From Sphingomonadaceae bacterium 3R27C6 (lineage in GTDB: Bacteria; Pseudomonadota; Alphaproteobacteria; Sphingomonadales; Sphingomonadaceae): 64,000 nucleotides of DNA. Positions 25,338-33,729 of the stretch are shown piece by piece (within the stretch, counting starts at the first letter, position 1; each line of letters begins with the position of its first letter). The notes under the pieces are model-generated. The model did no database searches. It had not been told where the DNA came from and was given only the letters and a program-made list of their open reading frames with translations. Where the stretch lies: positions 1-64,000 of the forward strand of contig SCNS01000015.1 of the NCBI GenBank assembly GCA_005503215.1. Reading direction: 5' to 3'. Both the position numbers and the translations under genes were made by a program.

Positions 25338-25838
25338 TCACTGCGGCGTGACGATCACGACCACGCGCCGGTTGTCCTGCCGTCCCTCCGCTGTCGTGTT
25401 GCTCGACAACGGCAGGGTCTCGCCGCGGCCGACGATCTGGTCCGCGGTAAATCGCATGCCGCCCGCCTGCATCGGCGCCGCGACGGCCTCCGCGCGCGCC
25501 TGCGACAATGTCAGATTATAGGCCGGGGCGCCGGTCGAATCGGTATGACCTTCGACCCGTGCGGTCGCGATGCCGACCGAAACGAGCTTGGCGGCGATAT
25601 CGCTGATCCGCTGTTGCTGGTCGGGCGACACGCTGCTTTCGTTCGACGCGAAAAGCAGCCGTTCGGGCATGCTCAGCATCCACCCGGGACCGTCTTCAAC
25701 GAAGCCCTGCGACTGGAGAACGGCGATTTGTCCGGGGGTGAAGCCGGTGGTCGGCGGTACGCTTTGGCACGCCGCGAGCAAGGCCGCGAAGCCCATGAGG
25801 AAAAGGGTTCGGATCGATCGGGGGAAATCAAGTGTCAC
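25338..25838 (-). CDS. OmpA-type outer-membrane lipoprotein, YfiB-like
   Basis: 166 residues. The N-terminus ends in lipobox LLAAC (Cys about residue 24). The remainder is an OmpA-like peptidoglycan-binding domain with VEGHTDSTG and TTAEGRQDNRRV, holding the conserved Asp and Arg. The start is GTG at 25838. In the YfiBNR system YfiB is the outer-membrane partner that sequesters YfiR when envelope stress occurs. The gene order R-N-B on one strand is the same as in Pseudomonas, and this is the last gene, 19 bp after the cyclase. Confidence 0.82.
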   Translation of the reverse strand: MTLDFPRSIRTLFLMGFAALLAACQSVPPTTGFTPGQIAVLQSQGFVEDGPGWMLSMPERLLFASNESSVSPDQQQRISDIAAKLVSVGIATARVEGHTDSTGAPAYNLTLSQARAEAVAAPMQAGGMRFTADQIVGRGETLPLSSNTTAEGRQDNRRVVVIVTPQ

Positions 25839-25857
25839 GGCATCACTCCGCTGGTCA

Positions 25858-27084
25858 TCATCGGGAACGGTTGGTCAGTTTGTCGGCATACATGGCGGCG
25901 TCGGCCGCGGTGAGCAGCGCGGTGGCGTCGGTGCCATCGTCGGGGAAGACCGCGACGCCGACGCTGACCGCGGCGCGATAGGTTTCGCCGCCCGGCAGCG
26001 CGATGGGCTGCGACACGCAGGCGCGGATCCGGTTCGCCAGATCGTCGGGTACGGCTTCGGCGTCGAGCGGGTCGATGATGACGATAAATTCGTCTCCGCC
26101 GATCCGCGCCGCGAAATCGCCCTTGCGAAGCGTTTCCTTGATGCAGGCCGAAAGCGCGACGAGCACGGTATCGCCCGCGGCATGGCCGAAATTGTCATTC
26201 GCCGCCTTGAAATTATCGGCGTCGATGAACAGCAGCGCAAAGCGGTCGCCACGCCCCTCGGCGGTCCGGATATGCTCCGCCAGTTGCTCGTCGAACGCGG
26301 CGCGGTTCGGCATCGCGGTCAATGTGTCGTGCGACGCACGGTGCGCGAGCATCGCGCGCTCGCTTTCCATATGCCCCTGCCAGCCCTGCAATTCGTCGAG
26401 CAGCGCATTGATATCGCCGCCCAGCCGGTCGAGCTCGGCAATGCCGAGCGGCTTCACTCGCTTGTCGAACCGGCGGTGCAGGCGCACGTCGTGGGCGACG
26501 GTCGCAATTTCGTTCAATGGCTTGACCAGCTCATATTCGAAACGCCGCGCGAGGAAGATGGTGCCGAACGCCGTGATGAGCAGACAGCCGAAGCCGGCAA
26601 GGAGGCCGAGGCGGACATAATCGACCAACGTCGAACTGTCGCCCCACACCTCGATCGTGCCGATCGCCGATCCGTTGCGCTGGACGGTGACGGCGAAGGG
26701 ACGAGGGAAGAAGATACGCGTCAGGATCGGCGCCGGGTCGGCGCTGGGCGAGATCCATTCGGTGACCGGCCGGCCGACGTCGTTGAGCACGCGGAGCCGT
26801 GCGATGCCGGGAATGCGCGTCAAGGGCTCCAGCCCCTCGCGGACCGCCTGCGGATCGTTGAACACGAGCGCGGGTTCGACGCCATAGGCGCCGAGCTGCG
26901 CCGCGAGTTCCATATTGCGATCGGCATAGCCGCGCAGCGCGGTCACCCCGGCGAGCAGGATGGTCAGGCCCGAAAGCGCGACCGCGAACAGCGTGATACC
27001 GAAATGAAAGCGCGACAGCAGTTTTTGCAGCGTCGTGCGCGCGCCGATCCGTTCGACCGGGGGCGTGGGGGTCGGGCCGGTCAT
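25858..27084 (-). CDS. membrane diguanylate cyclase, YfiN/TpbB-like
   Basis: 408 residues: membrane helix about 28-50, a periplasmic CHASE8-like domain about 51-155, membrane helix 157-179, HAMP about 180-235, and GGDEF domain about 250-408. The catalytic motif GGDEF is at 329-333, and the inhibitory site RKGD at 320-323 precedes it by the expected 5 residues, so product feedback should work. It makes cyclic di-GMP from GTP; periplasmic YfiR would hold it inactive. The start overlaps the yfiR stop (ATGA). High activity would favour biofilm or exopolysaccharide. Confidence 0.88.
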   Translation of the reverse strand: MTGPTPTPPVERIGARTTLQKLLSRFHFGITLFAVALSGLTILLAGVTALRGYADRNMELAAQLGAYGVEPALVFNDPQAVREGLEPLTRIPGIARLRVLNDVGRPVTEWISPSADPAPILTRIFFPRPFAVTVQRNGSAIGTIEVWGDSSTLVDYVRLGLLAGFGCLLITAFGTIFLARRFEYELVKPLNEIATVAHDVRLHRRFDKRVKPLGIAELDRLGGDINALLDELQGWQGHMESERAMLAHRASHDTLTAMPNRAAFDEQLAEHIRTAEGRGDRFALLFIDADNFKAANDNFGHAAGDTVLVALSACIKETLRKGDFAARIGGDEFIVIIDPLDAEAVPDDLANRIRACVSQPIALPGGETYRAAVSVGVAVFPDDGTDATALLTAADAAMYADKLTNRSR

Positions 27085-27653
27085 GCCGCGCCCCCTTTGC
27101 CGCCGCCGATCCGCAGGACACGCGGATCGATGCGCAGCGGGCCGCGCCCGATCGCGTCGATATTGACCGAAAAGCTGATGCTCGCCGCTCTATTGCTGAG
27201 GCAGAACATCGCGCCATAGATGCACGCGGCGTCATCGTCGGTGATGGTCAGGACCGGGCGTCCGCGCACCCATGCGATGAGCTGCCGGCGATCGGCGACG
27301 GGCATCCGACCGAGGAACAGGATGTCGCACTCGGGAGTGACGGTGGCGGTGGTCACCTGGCGGACCGTGACCGAGCCGGGCCCCGGAACATCGGGCGCCA
27401 TGCGATCGGTCAGCCGCGGCGCGCCGACGACGCACATCGTCCGGGCGGTCGCCGCCGACCCATCGGGCCAGCGTGCATAGCTGACGATGCCGCCCACCAT
27501 CCGGTTGACGGCGCGCATCATCCCGCCCGACCCGTCTTCGACAGCGGTCTGGCTTGCGGCTTGAACCGACATCTGCGGCGTCGTCACCAACGCGCCGATC
27601 AGAAACAGTGATGCCAGCACCTGGCCGCGCCCCCAACTGCGTTTCAGGGGCAT
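27081..27653 (-). CDS. periplasmic YfiR-like repressor of the diguanylate cyclase
   Basis: 190 residues with a signal peptide (MPLKRSWGRGQVLASLFLIGALVTTPQMSVQA). The mature part follows the DUF4154/YfiR pattern. MVGGIVSYARWPDG aligns with the usual FxxY-W strand, TARTMCVVG follows, and the middle contains CDILFLGRMPVADRRQLIAWVRGRPVLTITDDDAACIYGAMFCL. Cys residues in the mature protein could form redox-sensitive disulphides, as described for YfiR. It is the first gene of the RNB operon, with 4 bp overlap to the cyclase. Confidence 0.8.
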   Translation of the reverse strand: MPLKRSWGRGQVLASLFLIGALVTTPQMSVQAASQTAVEDGSGGMMRAVNRMVGGIVSYARWPDGSAATARTMCVVGAPRLTDRMAPDVPGPGSVTVRQVTTATVTPECDILFLGRMPVADRRQLIAWVRGRPVLTITDDDAACIYGAMFCLSNRAASISFSVNIDAIGRGPLRIDPRVLRIGGGKGGAA

Positions 27654-27759
27654 CCTGCCCCAGCGAAGGCGCGTCCGCTAGTCAAAACAATTGGAAAGTC
27701 AATGAAAAGTGACGTCATGCGGCCATATAGAAACAGCGGCCGCATCGATTCACCCTCGT

Positions 27760-28296
27760 CTATTCGGCGCGCAAACGGTCACTGAATCCCTTGCGCAATT
27801 TAGCCAGCTTCGGCGGGATCACCGCCATGCAATAGGGATTGCGCTGGCCTTCGCCGTCCCAATAGGCCTGGTGATAATCTTCGGCCGGATACCATTCGGA
27901 CGCACTCTCGATCGTGGTAACGATGGGTGCGGGCCAATCGGCGGCGGCGCGCGCGATTCCGGCGCGTGCGGCATCGGCCTGCGCCGCGTCGAGCGGGAAG
28001 AGGGCGCTTCGATACTGGGTGCCGATGTCGTTGCCCTGGCGGTTGAGCGTCGTCGGATCGTGCGTCGCAAAATGGACGTCGAGCAGGTCGTCATAAGAAA
28101 TGACGGCGGGATCGAAAGTGATGCGGATCGCCTCGGCGTGGCCGGTGTCGCCGCCGCAAACCTGTTTATAGGTCGGATCCTCGACGGCCCCGCCGATATA
28201 GCCGCTCTCGACGCCCTCGACGCCGTTCAGCGACTGGAACACGGCTTCGGTGCACCAGAAGCAGCCTCCGGCGAAAATGGCGGTCTCTTGGGTCAT
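27760..28296 (-). CDS. msrA: peptide-methionine (S)-S-oxide reductase
   Basis: 178 residues, normal MsrA size. The active-site motif GCFWC is at 11-15 with catalytic Cys12. It is followed by VESGYIGG and [21 protein letters not shown], all family hallmarks, and by [25 protein letters not shown]. It repairs oxidised methionine in proteins, using thioredoxin. It is monocistronic: the M48 protease gene on the same strand lies 57 bp upstream. Confidence 0.96.
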   Translation of the reverse strand: MTQETAIFAGGCFWCTEAVFQSLNGVEGVESGYIGGAVEDPTYKQVCGGDTGHAEAIRITFDPAVISYDDLLDVHFATHDPTTLNRQGNDIGTQYRSALFPLDAAQADAARAGIARAAADWPAPIVTTIESASEWYPAEDYHQAYWDGEGQRNPYCMAVIPPKLAKLRKGFSDRLRAE

Positions 28297-28353
28297 GGGC
28301 GTCGATCCTTTTCGGGGAGAAGTGATTGTTCCCGAAATAGGATGTGCGCGCGC

Positions 28354-29346
28354 CTATTCCAAGGGCGGCGGGGCGCCGACCAGCGGCGGGTGCAGCGGCT
28401 GGCCCGCTTTGCGCAGCGAAGCGATCGCCGCCGCCTCGGCTTCGAGCGACGCGACGCGGTCGCGCCAGTTCGGGTGCGTGCTGGCCTGGAACATCGGCCG
28501 TCCCTTTCGCTGGCCGAAGCGCGACCAGAAACGCGCTGCCGCGGCGGGATCATAGCCCGCGCCGGCGAGCAGCCACACCGACAGCCGGTCGGCTTCGACC
28601 TCGGTCTGCTTGAACAGCCGCGCATTGCGGCCGAATTGTTTGCCGAGCCCGCGATCGACCCCCGCCGCATCGAGCCGCGCGCGGTGCCGCAATATATTAT
28701 GCGCCAACTCGTGGGCGATCGCGGCCGCGAGTTCCGCGTCATCGGTAGCGAAATCGGCAAGGCCCTGATTGACGAGGACCATCCGTCCGTCGGCGACGGC
28801 GGCGGGCCTGTCGCTGGTCTCGACGCGAAAATCGCTGGCGCATCCCGCGATGGGCGTGACGCTGACGATATGCCCTGCGCCGGTGTGAAGCACGAGCGGC
28901 GCATCGACCGGCAACGCAGCGACGCTTGTTTCGATCGCGGTGATGCGCGCAAACGGATGGTCACCCACACCGTCCGGGACGGGCGCGCTTCCCATGCCAA
29001 CCACAGCAGTGCCCACGGTCACCCCGGCCGACGCGGCCGGGGATGCCGGGGCGAGCGCGGCAATGAAGGCGTGATTGTGATCGGCTGCTCGATAGGCGGT
29101 CAGCGCTTCGGGGCGCCGGTCCGCCGCATAAAGCCGCGGGTCGCCCCATATCCACCCGAACTGCGGCTGGCGCACCGGACACCATGCGGCGTTGGCGGTT
29201 GTCAACCGGAAGCCGATGGCCGCGACCCGCGCCTCGATCGACGCCAATGCGGCATAGGGCGATGGTGCGGCGGGCGCCGCCGCCAGGACGGGCGCTGCCA
29301 TCGGTGCCAGCAGAGCGGCAAGGATCATCGGGGCGCGGTGCGGCAT
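28354..29346 (-). CDS. periplasmic M48-family metalloprotease
   Basis: 330 residues with a signal peptide (to about APVLAAAPA). A PDZ-like segment (PASPAASAGVTVGTAVVGMGS, about 95-150) precedes the peptidase domain. Zinc site HELAH is at 212-216, with the third ligand in TEVEADRLSVW (about 248-258). It is probably involved in envelope protein quality control, as M48 proteins such as BepA/LoiP are; the PDZ-like insert is unusual for BepA and more like other alphaproteobacterial M48 proteins. Divergent from ctaA across 105 bp. Confidence 0.85.
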   Translation of the reverse strand: MPHRAPMILAALLAPMAAPVLAAAPAAPSPYAALASIEARVAAIGFRLTTANAAWCPVRQPQFGWIWGDPRLYAADRRPEALTAYRAADHNHAFIAALAPASPAASAGVTVGTAVVGMGSAPVPDGVGDHPFARITAIETSVAALPVDAPLVLHTGAGHIVSVTPIAGCASDFRVETSDRPAAVADGRMVLVNQGLADFATDDAELAAAIAHELAHNILRHRARLDAAGVDRGLGKQFGRNARLFKQTEVEADRLSVWLLAGAGYDPAAAARFWSRFGQRKGRPMFQASTHPNWRDRVASLEAEAAAIASLRKAGQPLHPPLVGAPPPLE

Positions 29347-29451
29347 CGCCGTCCCCTATCAAGTCGCAGCTGTCGGGGCCATGAATTTCCCCCTTCAAGT
29401 CCGGTCCCCGACCTCTTGCCTATCGCCCGGCAAGCGCCGATAGGGCGGGCC

Positions 29452-30501
29452 ATGACGCACGCCTCTGTCTTGCCGGCGCCTGCCGCCCGCCAACCCCGCC
29501 CCGCGGCGCTCGCGCGCTGGCTCTGGGCGGTCGCATTCCTCGTGATCATCGTGGTTGGGGTCGGCGGTATCACCCGCCTCACCGAATCGGGGCTTTCGAT
29601 CACCGAATGGCGTCCCGTTTCGGGCGTGCTGCCGCCGCTGAGCGAGGCCGGATGGATCGCGGAATTCGAGAAGTATAAGCAGATCCCCGAATATAAGGAG
29701 ATCAACCTCGGCATGACGCTGGCGGGGTTCAAGGCGATCTTTTTCTGGGAGTGGCTGCACCGCATCCTCGGCCGCCTCGTCGGCATGGCGCTGGTCGTGC
29801 CATTGATCTGGTACGCCTGGCGCCGCGCGATCCCCAGCGGTTACGGCTGGCGCTTGCTCGCGCTTGCCGCGCTCGTCGGGCTGCAGGGTGCGATCGGCTG
29901 GTGGATGGTCGCCTCGGGCCTCGAATATCGCGTCGACGTCAGCCATTTTCGCCTCGCGACCCATTTGCTGACCGCGCTGTTCCTGCTTGGCGGTTTGGTG
30001 TGGACGGCGCGCGATCTCGACAGGCTGGCGCGCGATCCCGCCGCACGGCCGGCGCGCCTGACCGGACCCGCGATCGGCATCATCGCGATCCTCTTCGTCC
30101 AGCTGCTGCTCGGCGCGTGGGTCGCGGGGCTCAATGCTAGCTACGTCGCGAGCAGCTGGCCCCTGATGAACGATCATTTCGTGCCCGAGGGTATCGACTG
30201 GGCGGGCGGCGTTTGGCTTGCGCTGACCAACGATCCCTTCCTGATCCATTTCCTCCATCGCTGGTGGTCGTGGGTCGCGGCGCTCGCGTTGCTCATGCTC
30301 GCGCGCAGCTTGTCGCGGCGCGGCGCGCGTATCGAGGCGCGGCTGCTCGTCGCGGTCGTCGCGGCGCAGATGCTGCTCGGCATCTGGACCGTCGTCTCGG
30401 GCGTTTCGATGTGGGTTGCCGTGTGGCATCAGGTGACCGGCGCCATCCTCGTCGCCATCGCCGCCGCGGGGCTCCACCGGCTCGGCCGCCGCTCCGCATG
30501 A
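29452..30501 (+). CDS. ctaA: heme A synthase (COX15/CtaA)
   Basis: 349 residues from MTHASVLPAPAARQPRPAALARWLWAVAF. Eight membrane helices are expected. The conserved pieces are GGITRLTESGLSITEWRPVSG, the EWLHRILGRLVG helix with heme-ligand His, MVASGLEYRVDVSHFRLATHLL with a second His pair, FLIHFLHRWWSWVAA and AVWHQVTGAIL. It converts heme O to heme A for cytochrome aa3 oxidase. No oxidase genes are visible. The downstream gene overlaps by 4 bp (ATGA) and is likely co-transcribed. The open frame reads far upstream to 27709, but that is antisense to msrA/M48 and not coding. Confidence 0.95.
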   Translation: MTHASVLPAPAARQPRPAALARWLWAVAFLVIIVVGVGGITRLTESGLSITEWRPVSGVLPPLSEAGWIAEFEKYKQIPEYKEINLGMTLAGFKAIFFWEWLHRILGRLVGMALVVPLIWYAWRRAIPSGYGWRLLALAALVGLQGAIGWWMVASGLEYRVDVSHFRLATHLLTALFLLGGLVWTARDLDRLARDPAARPARLTGPAIGIIAILFVQLLLGAWVAGLNASYVASSWPLMNDHFVPEGIDWAGGVWLALTNDPFLIHFLHRWWSWVAALALLMLARSLSRRGARIEARLLVAVVAAQMLLGIWTVVSGVSMWVAVWHQVTGAILVAIAAAGLHRLGRRSA

Positions 30502-31310
30502 TCCCGGCCGGCAGCCTCGGCGCGCTCTTGCTGCTGGCGGCCCAGCCCCTTCCGTCCACCGCGCCGGGCGATGCTCGCGCCGCTGCCGCCGCGCATTTTC
30601 AGTTCGCTCCCCCGGTGGGCCGACCGATGACCTATCGCGTGACGACGCGCCGGATCGGCCGCGAAGGATCGCTGATCAACTTCTCGCTCGTCTATGCGCT
30701 TCAATGGCTGCGTGTCGGGCGCGGTTACCGGCTCGAGGCGGTGCTGCAGCGAATCGATTCGGACGCCCGGCCGGAAGTGACGCGCGCGCTGTCGTTGATG
30801 CTCGAGCCGCTGGTCGGCGAAGCGATGGCGTATCTCGTCGCGCCCGACGGCCGCCGGGTCGACCTTGTCGATCCCGACGGATTGTGGGAGCGGGTGACGG
30901 CGCGGATCGAGGCGGTGGGGGTCAAGGCGGGACGGCCCGAAGCCCGGAAATTGGCGCAGTTGATCGCTGCCTTGCCTGCCGCCGAACGCGACCGGCTGGC
31001 GACCGCCGACATCCGGGCGCTGGTTGCGCCTGCGAATAGCGCGATTCCGGCCTCAGCGCTGGCGGACGGCGCGAGCGTGTCGATCACGCACGACGGCGCG
31101 CTGCAGACGATCGCCAAGGTCGAGCGCGATTCCGCACCCGTCGCCGGCACCACCAGGCCACTGGAAATCGACAATCTGTGGACCGTCGACACCGCCACCG
31201 GGCTGGTGACGCGCGAGCAACGACAGAGCTGGATCATCGAGGCTGAAGGCGATGGACGGACCCTCGTCGAAGAGCGGGTCCGCGCGCTGGAGATTACCCC
31301 GCAAAGGTGA
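30498..31310 (+). CDS. secreted protein of unknown function coupled to ctaA
   Basis: 270 residues with a signal peptide (MIPAGSLGALLLLAAQPLPSTAPGDARA). The mature region begins PPVGRPMTYRVTTRRIGREGSLINFSLVYALQW and reads as alternating beta strands, resembling DUF6263-type periplasmic proteins but without a certain match. The end, VDTATGLVTREQRQSWIIEAEGDGRTLVEERVRAL, is a strand-turn-strand. The ATG overlaps the ctaA stop, so expression is coupled. A role in cytochrome or heme assembly is only an inference from position. Confidence 0.65.
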   Translation: MIPAGSLGALLLLAAQPLPSTAPGDARAAAAAHFQFAPPVGRPMTYRVTTRRIGREGSLINFSLVYALQWLRVGRGYRLEAVLQRIDSDARPEVTRALSLMLEPLVGEAMAYLVAPDGRRVDLVDPDGLWERVTARIEAVGVKAGRPEARKLAQLIAALPAAERDRLATADIRALVAPANSAIPASALADGASVSITHDGALQTIAKVERDSAPVAGTTRPLEIDNLWTVDTATGLVTREQRQSWIIEAEGDGRTLVEERVRALEITPQR

Positions 31311-31487
31311 AGGTATCATAATACCTGTCAGCAAAGCCGCGATCTGCTTGACTTTCAGCCCCGCTTTCGCCATTGGCCCGCTCCGAAGCGCCGCTGCGTC
31401 CCGTCGGGATCAGGCGGCGCGGTTTGTTTCGGGGCCGCCGGTAATAAGGCTGGGGTGCTCCGGTCCATATCTGTCAAGGAGCGTGCC

Positions 31488-31967
31488 ATGAAGGCGCTGA
31501 CCAAGACGACTGTATCGGCGAACGCCGCGACGGTCGAAAAGAAATGGGTGCTGATCGACGCCGAGGGTCTCGTTGTGGGCCGCGTTGCTTCGATTATCGC
31601 CAACATCCTGCGCGGCAAGCACAAGCCGTCGTTCACCCCGCACGTCGATTGCGGTGACAATGTCATCGTCATCAACGCGGAGAAGGTGGCGTTCACCGGC
31701 AAGAAGCTGGCCGACAAGCGCTATTACAAGCACACCGGCTATGCCGGCGGCATCAAGGAAACGAGCCCCGCGAAGATCCTCGAAGGCCGTTTCCCCGAGC
31801 GCGTGCTCGAAAAGGCTGTCGAACGCATGATCCCGCGCGGTCCGCTCGGCCGTCAGCAGATGCGCAACCTGCGCATCTTCGCCGGCACCGAACATCCGCA
31901 TGAGGGGCAGAGCCCCGAAGTGATCGACGTCGCGTCGATGAACCGCAAGAACAAGGTGGGTGCATAA
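31488..31967 (+). CDS. rplM: 50S ribosomal protein L13
   Basis: 159 residues with the L13 start [58 protein letters not shown]. The conserved core [14 protein letters not shown] and [19 protein letters not shown] follow. A strong ribosome-binding site AAGGAG precedes the ATG. It binds 23S rRNA early in large-subunit assembly. The rpsI start overlaps its stop by one base (TAATG). Bases 31311-31487 upstream contain a TTGACT that may be a -35 element, but no clear -10. Confidence 0.97.
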   Translation: MKALTKTTVSANAATVEKKWVLIDAEGLVVGRVASIIANILRGKHKPSFTPHVDCGDNVIVINAEKVAFTGKKLADKRYYKHTGYAGGIKETSPAKILEGRFPERVLEKAVERMIPRGPLGRQQMRNLRIFAGTEHPHEGQSPEVIDVASMNRKNKVGA

Positions 31968-32464
31968 TGGCTGACGAACAGACCATGACCGATCTCAAGG
32001 ATCTCGCCGGCGCCGTCGAAGGCACCGTCGCCGCTCCGGTCTCGACCGCGCCGCTGCGCGAAAAGATCGTCGACAAGCAGGGCCGCGCCTATGCGACCGG
32101 CCGCCGCAAGGACGCCGTCGCCCGCGTGTGGGTCAAGCCCGGCACGGGCAAGATCACCGTCAACGGCCGCGATCAGGAAGTCTATTTCGCACGTCCGACG
32201 CTGCGTCTCGTCATCAACCAGCCCTTCGGTCTGACCGAGCGCGTTGGCCAGTATGACGTGATCGCGACCGTCAAGGGCGGTGGTCTCTCGGGCCAGGCGG
32301 GCGCCGTGCTGCACGGCATCGCGCAGGCGCTGACCCGCTTCGAACCCGCGCTCCGCAGCCCGGTCAAGGCGGCAGGCTTCCTGACCCGCGACAGCCGCGC
32401 CGTCGAGCGTAAGAAGTACGGCAAGGCCAAGGCCCGCCGCAGCTTCCAGTTCTCGAAGCGCTAA
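31967..32464 (+). CDS. rpsI: 30S ribosomal protein S9
   Basis: 165 residues. The first 35 are an acidic N-terminal extension ([21 protein letters not shown]), common in alphaproteobacteria but absent from E. coli S9. The S9 domain follows: [41 protein letters not shown], and the strictly conserved basic C-terminus [17 protein letters not shown] that touches tRNA in the P site. It is co-transcribed with rplM, ending at a strong terminator. Confidence 0.97.
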   Translation: MADEQTMTDLKDLAGAVEGTVAAPVSTAPLREKIVDKQGRAYATGRRKDAVARVWVKPGTGKITVNGRDQEVYFARPTLRLVINQPFGLTERVGQYDVIATVKGGGLSGQAGAVLHGIAQALTRFEPALRSPVKAAGFLTRDSRAVERKKYGKAKARRSFQFSKR

Positions 32465-32492
32465 GAGCTTTTCCACCGACGGGTGGAGAGGG

Positions 32493-32522
32493 AAGGGCGG
32501 TCCGGCAACGGGCCGCCCTTTT
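32493..32522 (+). terminator. Rho-independent terminator of rplM-rpsI
   Basis: An 11-bp stem (32493-32503 with 32510-32520, one G-U pair) with a 6-nt loop is followed by T-rich sequence, 28 bp after the rpsI stop. Confidence 0.85.
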
Positions 32523-32573
32523 CCGTCGGGTGGGACCGGGCCTCGCCAATGTCTGCTTTGGAGTGGTGAGCGG

Positions 32574-32677
32574 CCGTTTGCTCTCAATTTCGTCATCCCC
32601 GCGAAGGCGGGGATCCCGCTTGACGACGGTGAAAGAAAAAGCGGGATTCCAGCCTTCGCGGGAATGACGGCAAACGG
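32574..32677. repeat. REPIN-like inverted pair of GC-rich hairpins
   Basis: Left arm 32591-32621 starts CGTCATCCCCGCGAAGGC; right arm 32638-32670 carries its near reverse complement, with paired outer ends CCGTTTGC (32574-32581) and CAAACGG (32671-32677). Each arm folds on its own (CCCCGC-GAAG-GCGGGG in the left). It fills the space between rpsI and the convergent phosphotransferase gene. The hairpin core GCGAAGGC is the same as in the GIY-YIG element's ends. Confidence 0.75.
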
Positions 32678-32688
32678 TCGATCCGGAA

Positions 32689-33729
32689 CTAGAGCAGATC
32701 GAGGCTTCCCAGCATCAGCGCCTGACGCGCCGGACGTTCGGCCATCACCGCGAACATCTCGTCGCCGCGCGTGGTGCGTTCGACGCTCATCGAAGCGAAG
32801 ACCGCCATGAAATAGCCGCTGAGGGCCCCGACGCGGTAGTCGGTCCATAGCGCTTCGGCATCGGGCTCGACGCCCGCGGCGGTCAAGGCCGCGATCCAAT
32901 GGTCGAACGCCGGCCGGTCGGCGGCGGCGCGCTCGAACGGATCGGCGATGCTGGTGCCGACCAGATAGGCGAGGTCGGCGGCGCCGCTGCCGCGCCCCAG
33001 CGTCTGCCAGTCGACGATCCAGCAGGTTTCGCCGTCCGGCGCGAAGAGGATATTGTCGACGCGCAGGTCGCCATGGACGATCGTCCGGACCGAAGGCTCG
33101 CGCGCCAGATAGGCGTCGAGTTTCGTAACGAGCCCGGCGCCAAGATCGAGCACCTCGGGCGCGAGCCTTTCCGCATAACGTTCGCGAAAGCCGGCATAGA
33201 GCTGGGGGAACAGGGTGCGGATCAGCCCTACATTGTCGCGCGCAAGCGCGGGCATCTGCGCGAGCCGGGCGTCGTTCCACAAATGGGCGTGAAGCTTGGC
33301 TGCCGCTTCAATGCAAGGGATCAGCCCGGAGAGGCCGAGACCGGCAAGCTGGTCGCCCGCCCGTGCCGGAGCGAGGTCCGACAGGATCAGGACAAAATCG
33401 ACGTCATCGTCGGCGATGTCGCAATGGTGGCAGATCGGCGCGGGAACGCCGCTGGCGGCGGCCAACTCGCGATACCAGCTGATTTCCTTGACATAGGTGC
33501 CGGTAAGCCTGGCAATATTGCGGCTCGCCTCGTCATGGCTGGGGCATTTGGCGATCACCGTTGCGGGGGCATCGACACCATCCTCCCAGTCGAGCGTCAG
33601 GCGATAGCTGTCGCACATCTGCCCGGTGCCGACCTTGGCCGCGACAAAACCCTTCAGCTTTTCCGGGTGCCCGAGCACCGCGCCGAGCCAGGCCGGCTCC
33701 ATTGCGTCGGGCGACGTCGGAAAGCTCAT
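32689..33729 (-). CDS. phosphotransferase family protein (aminoglycoside-kinase fold)
   Basis: 346 residues. The start MSFPTSPDAMEPAWL overlaps the preceding stop (ATGA), which rules out longer starts. It has a kinase-like fold: Lys in ATVIAKCPS, catalytic loop HGDLRVDN at 219-226, DWQ at 240-242. The family phosphorylates small molecules, from antibiotics to choline, homoserine and acyl-CoA-linked substrates; the target here is unknown. It is the second gene of a two-gene operon with the DUF7064-like protein, a pairing that suggests a lipid or terpenoid substrate. Confidence 0.85.
   Translation of the reverse strand: MSFPTSPDAMEPAWLGAVLGHPEKLKGFVAAKVGTGQMCDSYRLTLDWEDGVDAPATVIAKCPSHDEASRNIARLTGTYVKEISWYRELAAASGVPAPICHHCDIADDDVDFVLILSDLAPARAGDQLAGLGLSGLIPCIEAAAKLHAHLWNDARLAQMPALARDNVGLIRTLFPQLYAGFRERYAERLAPEVLDLGAGLVTKLDAYLAREPSVRTIVHGDLRVDNILFAPDGETCWIVDWQTLGRGSGAADLAYLVGTSIADPFERAAADRPAFDHWIAALTAAGVEPDAEALWTDYRVGALSGYFMAVFASMSVERTTRGDEMFAVMAERPARQALMLGSLDLL

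Noticed and set aside
27709..29451. Upstream part of a long plus-strand frame that ends in heme A synthase
   Set aside because: Only the last 349 codons match COX15/CtaA; the earlier part is antisense to msrA and the M48 protease.
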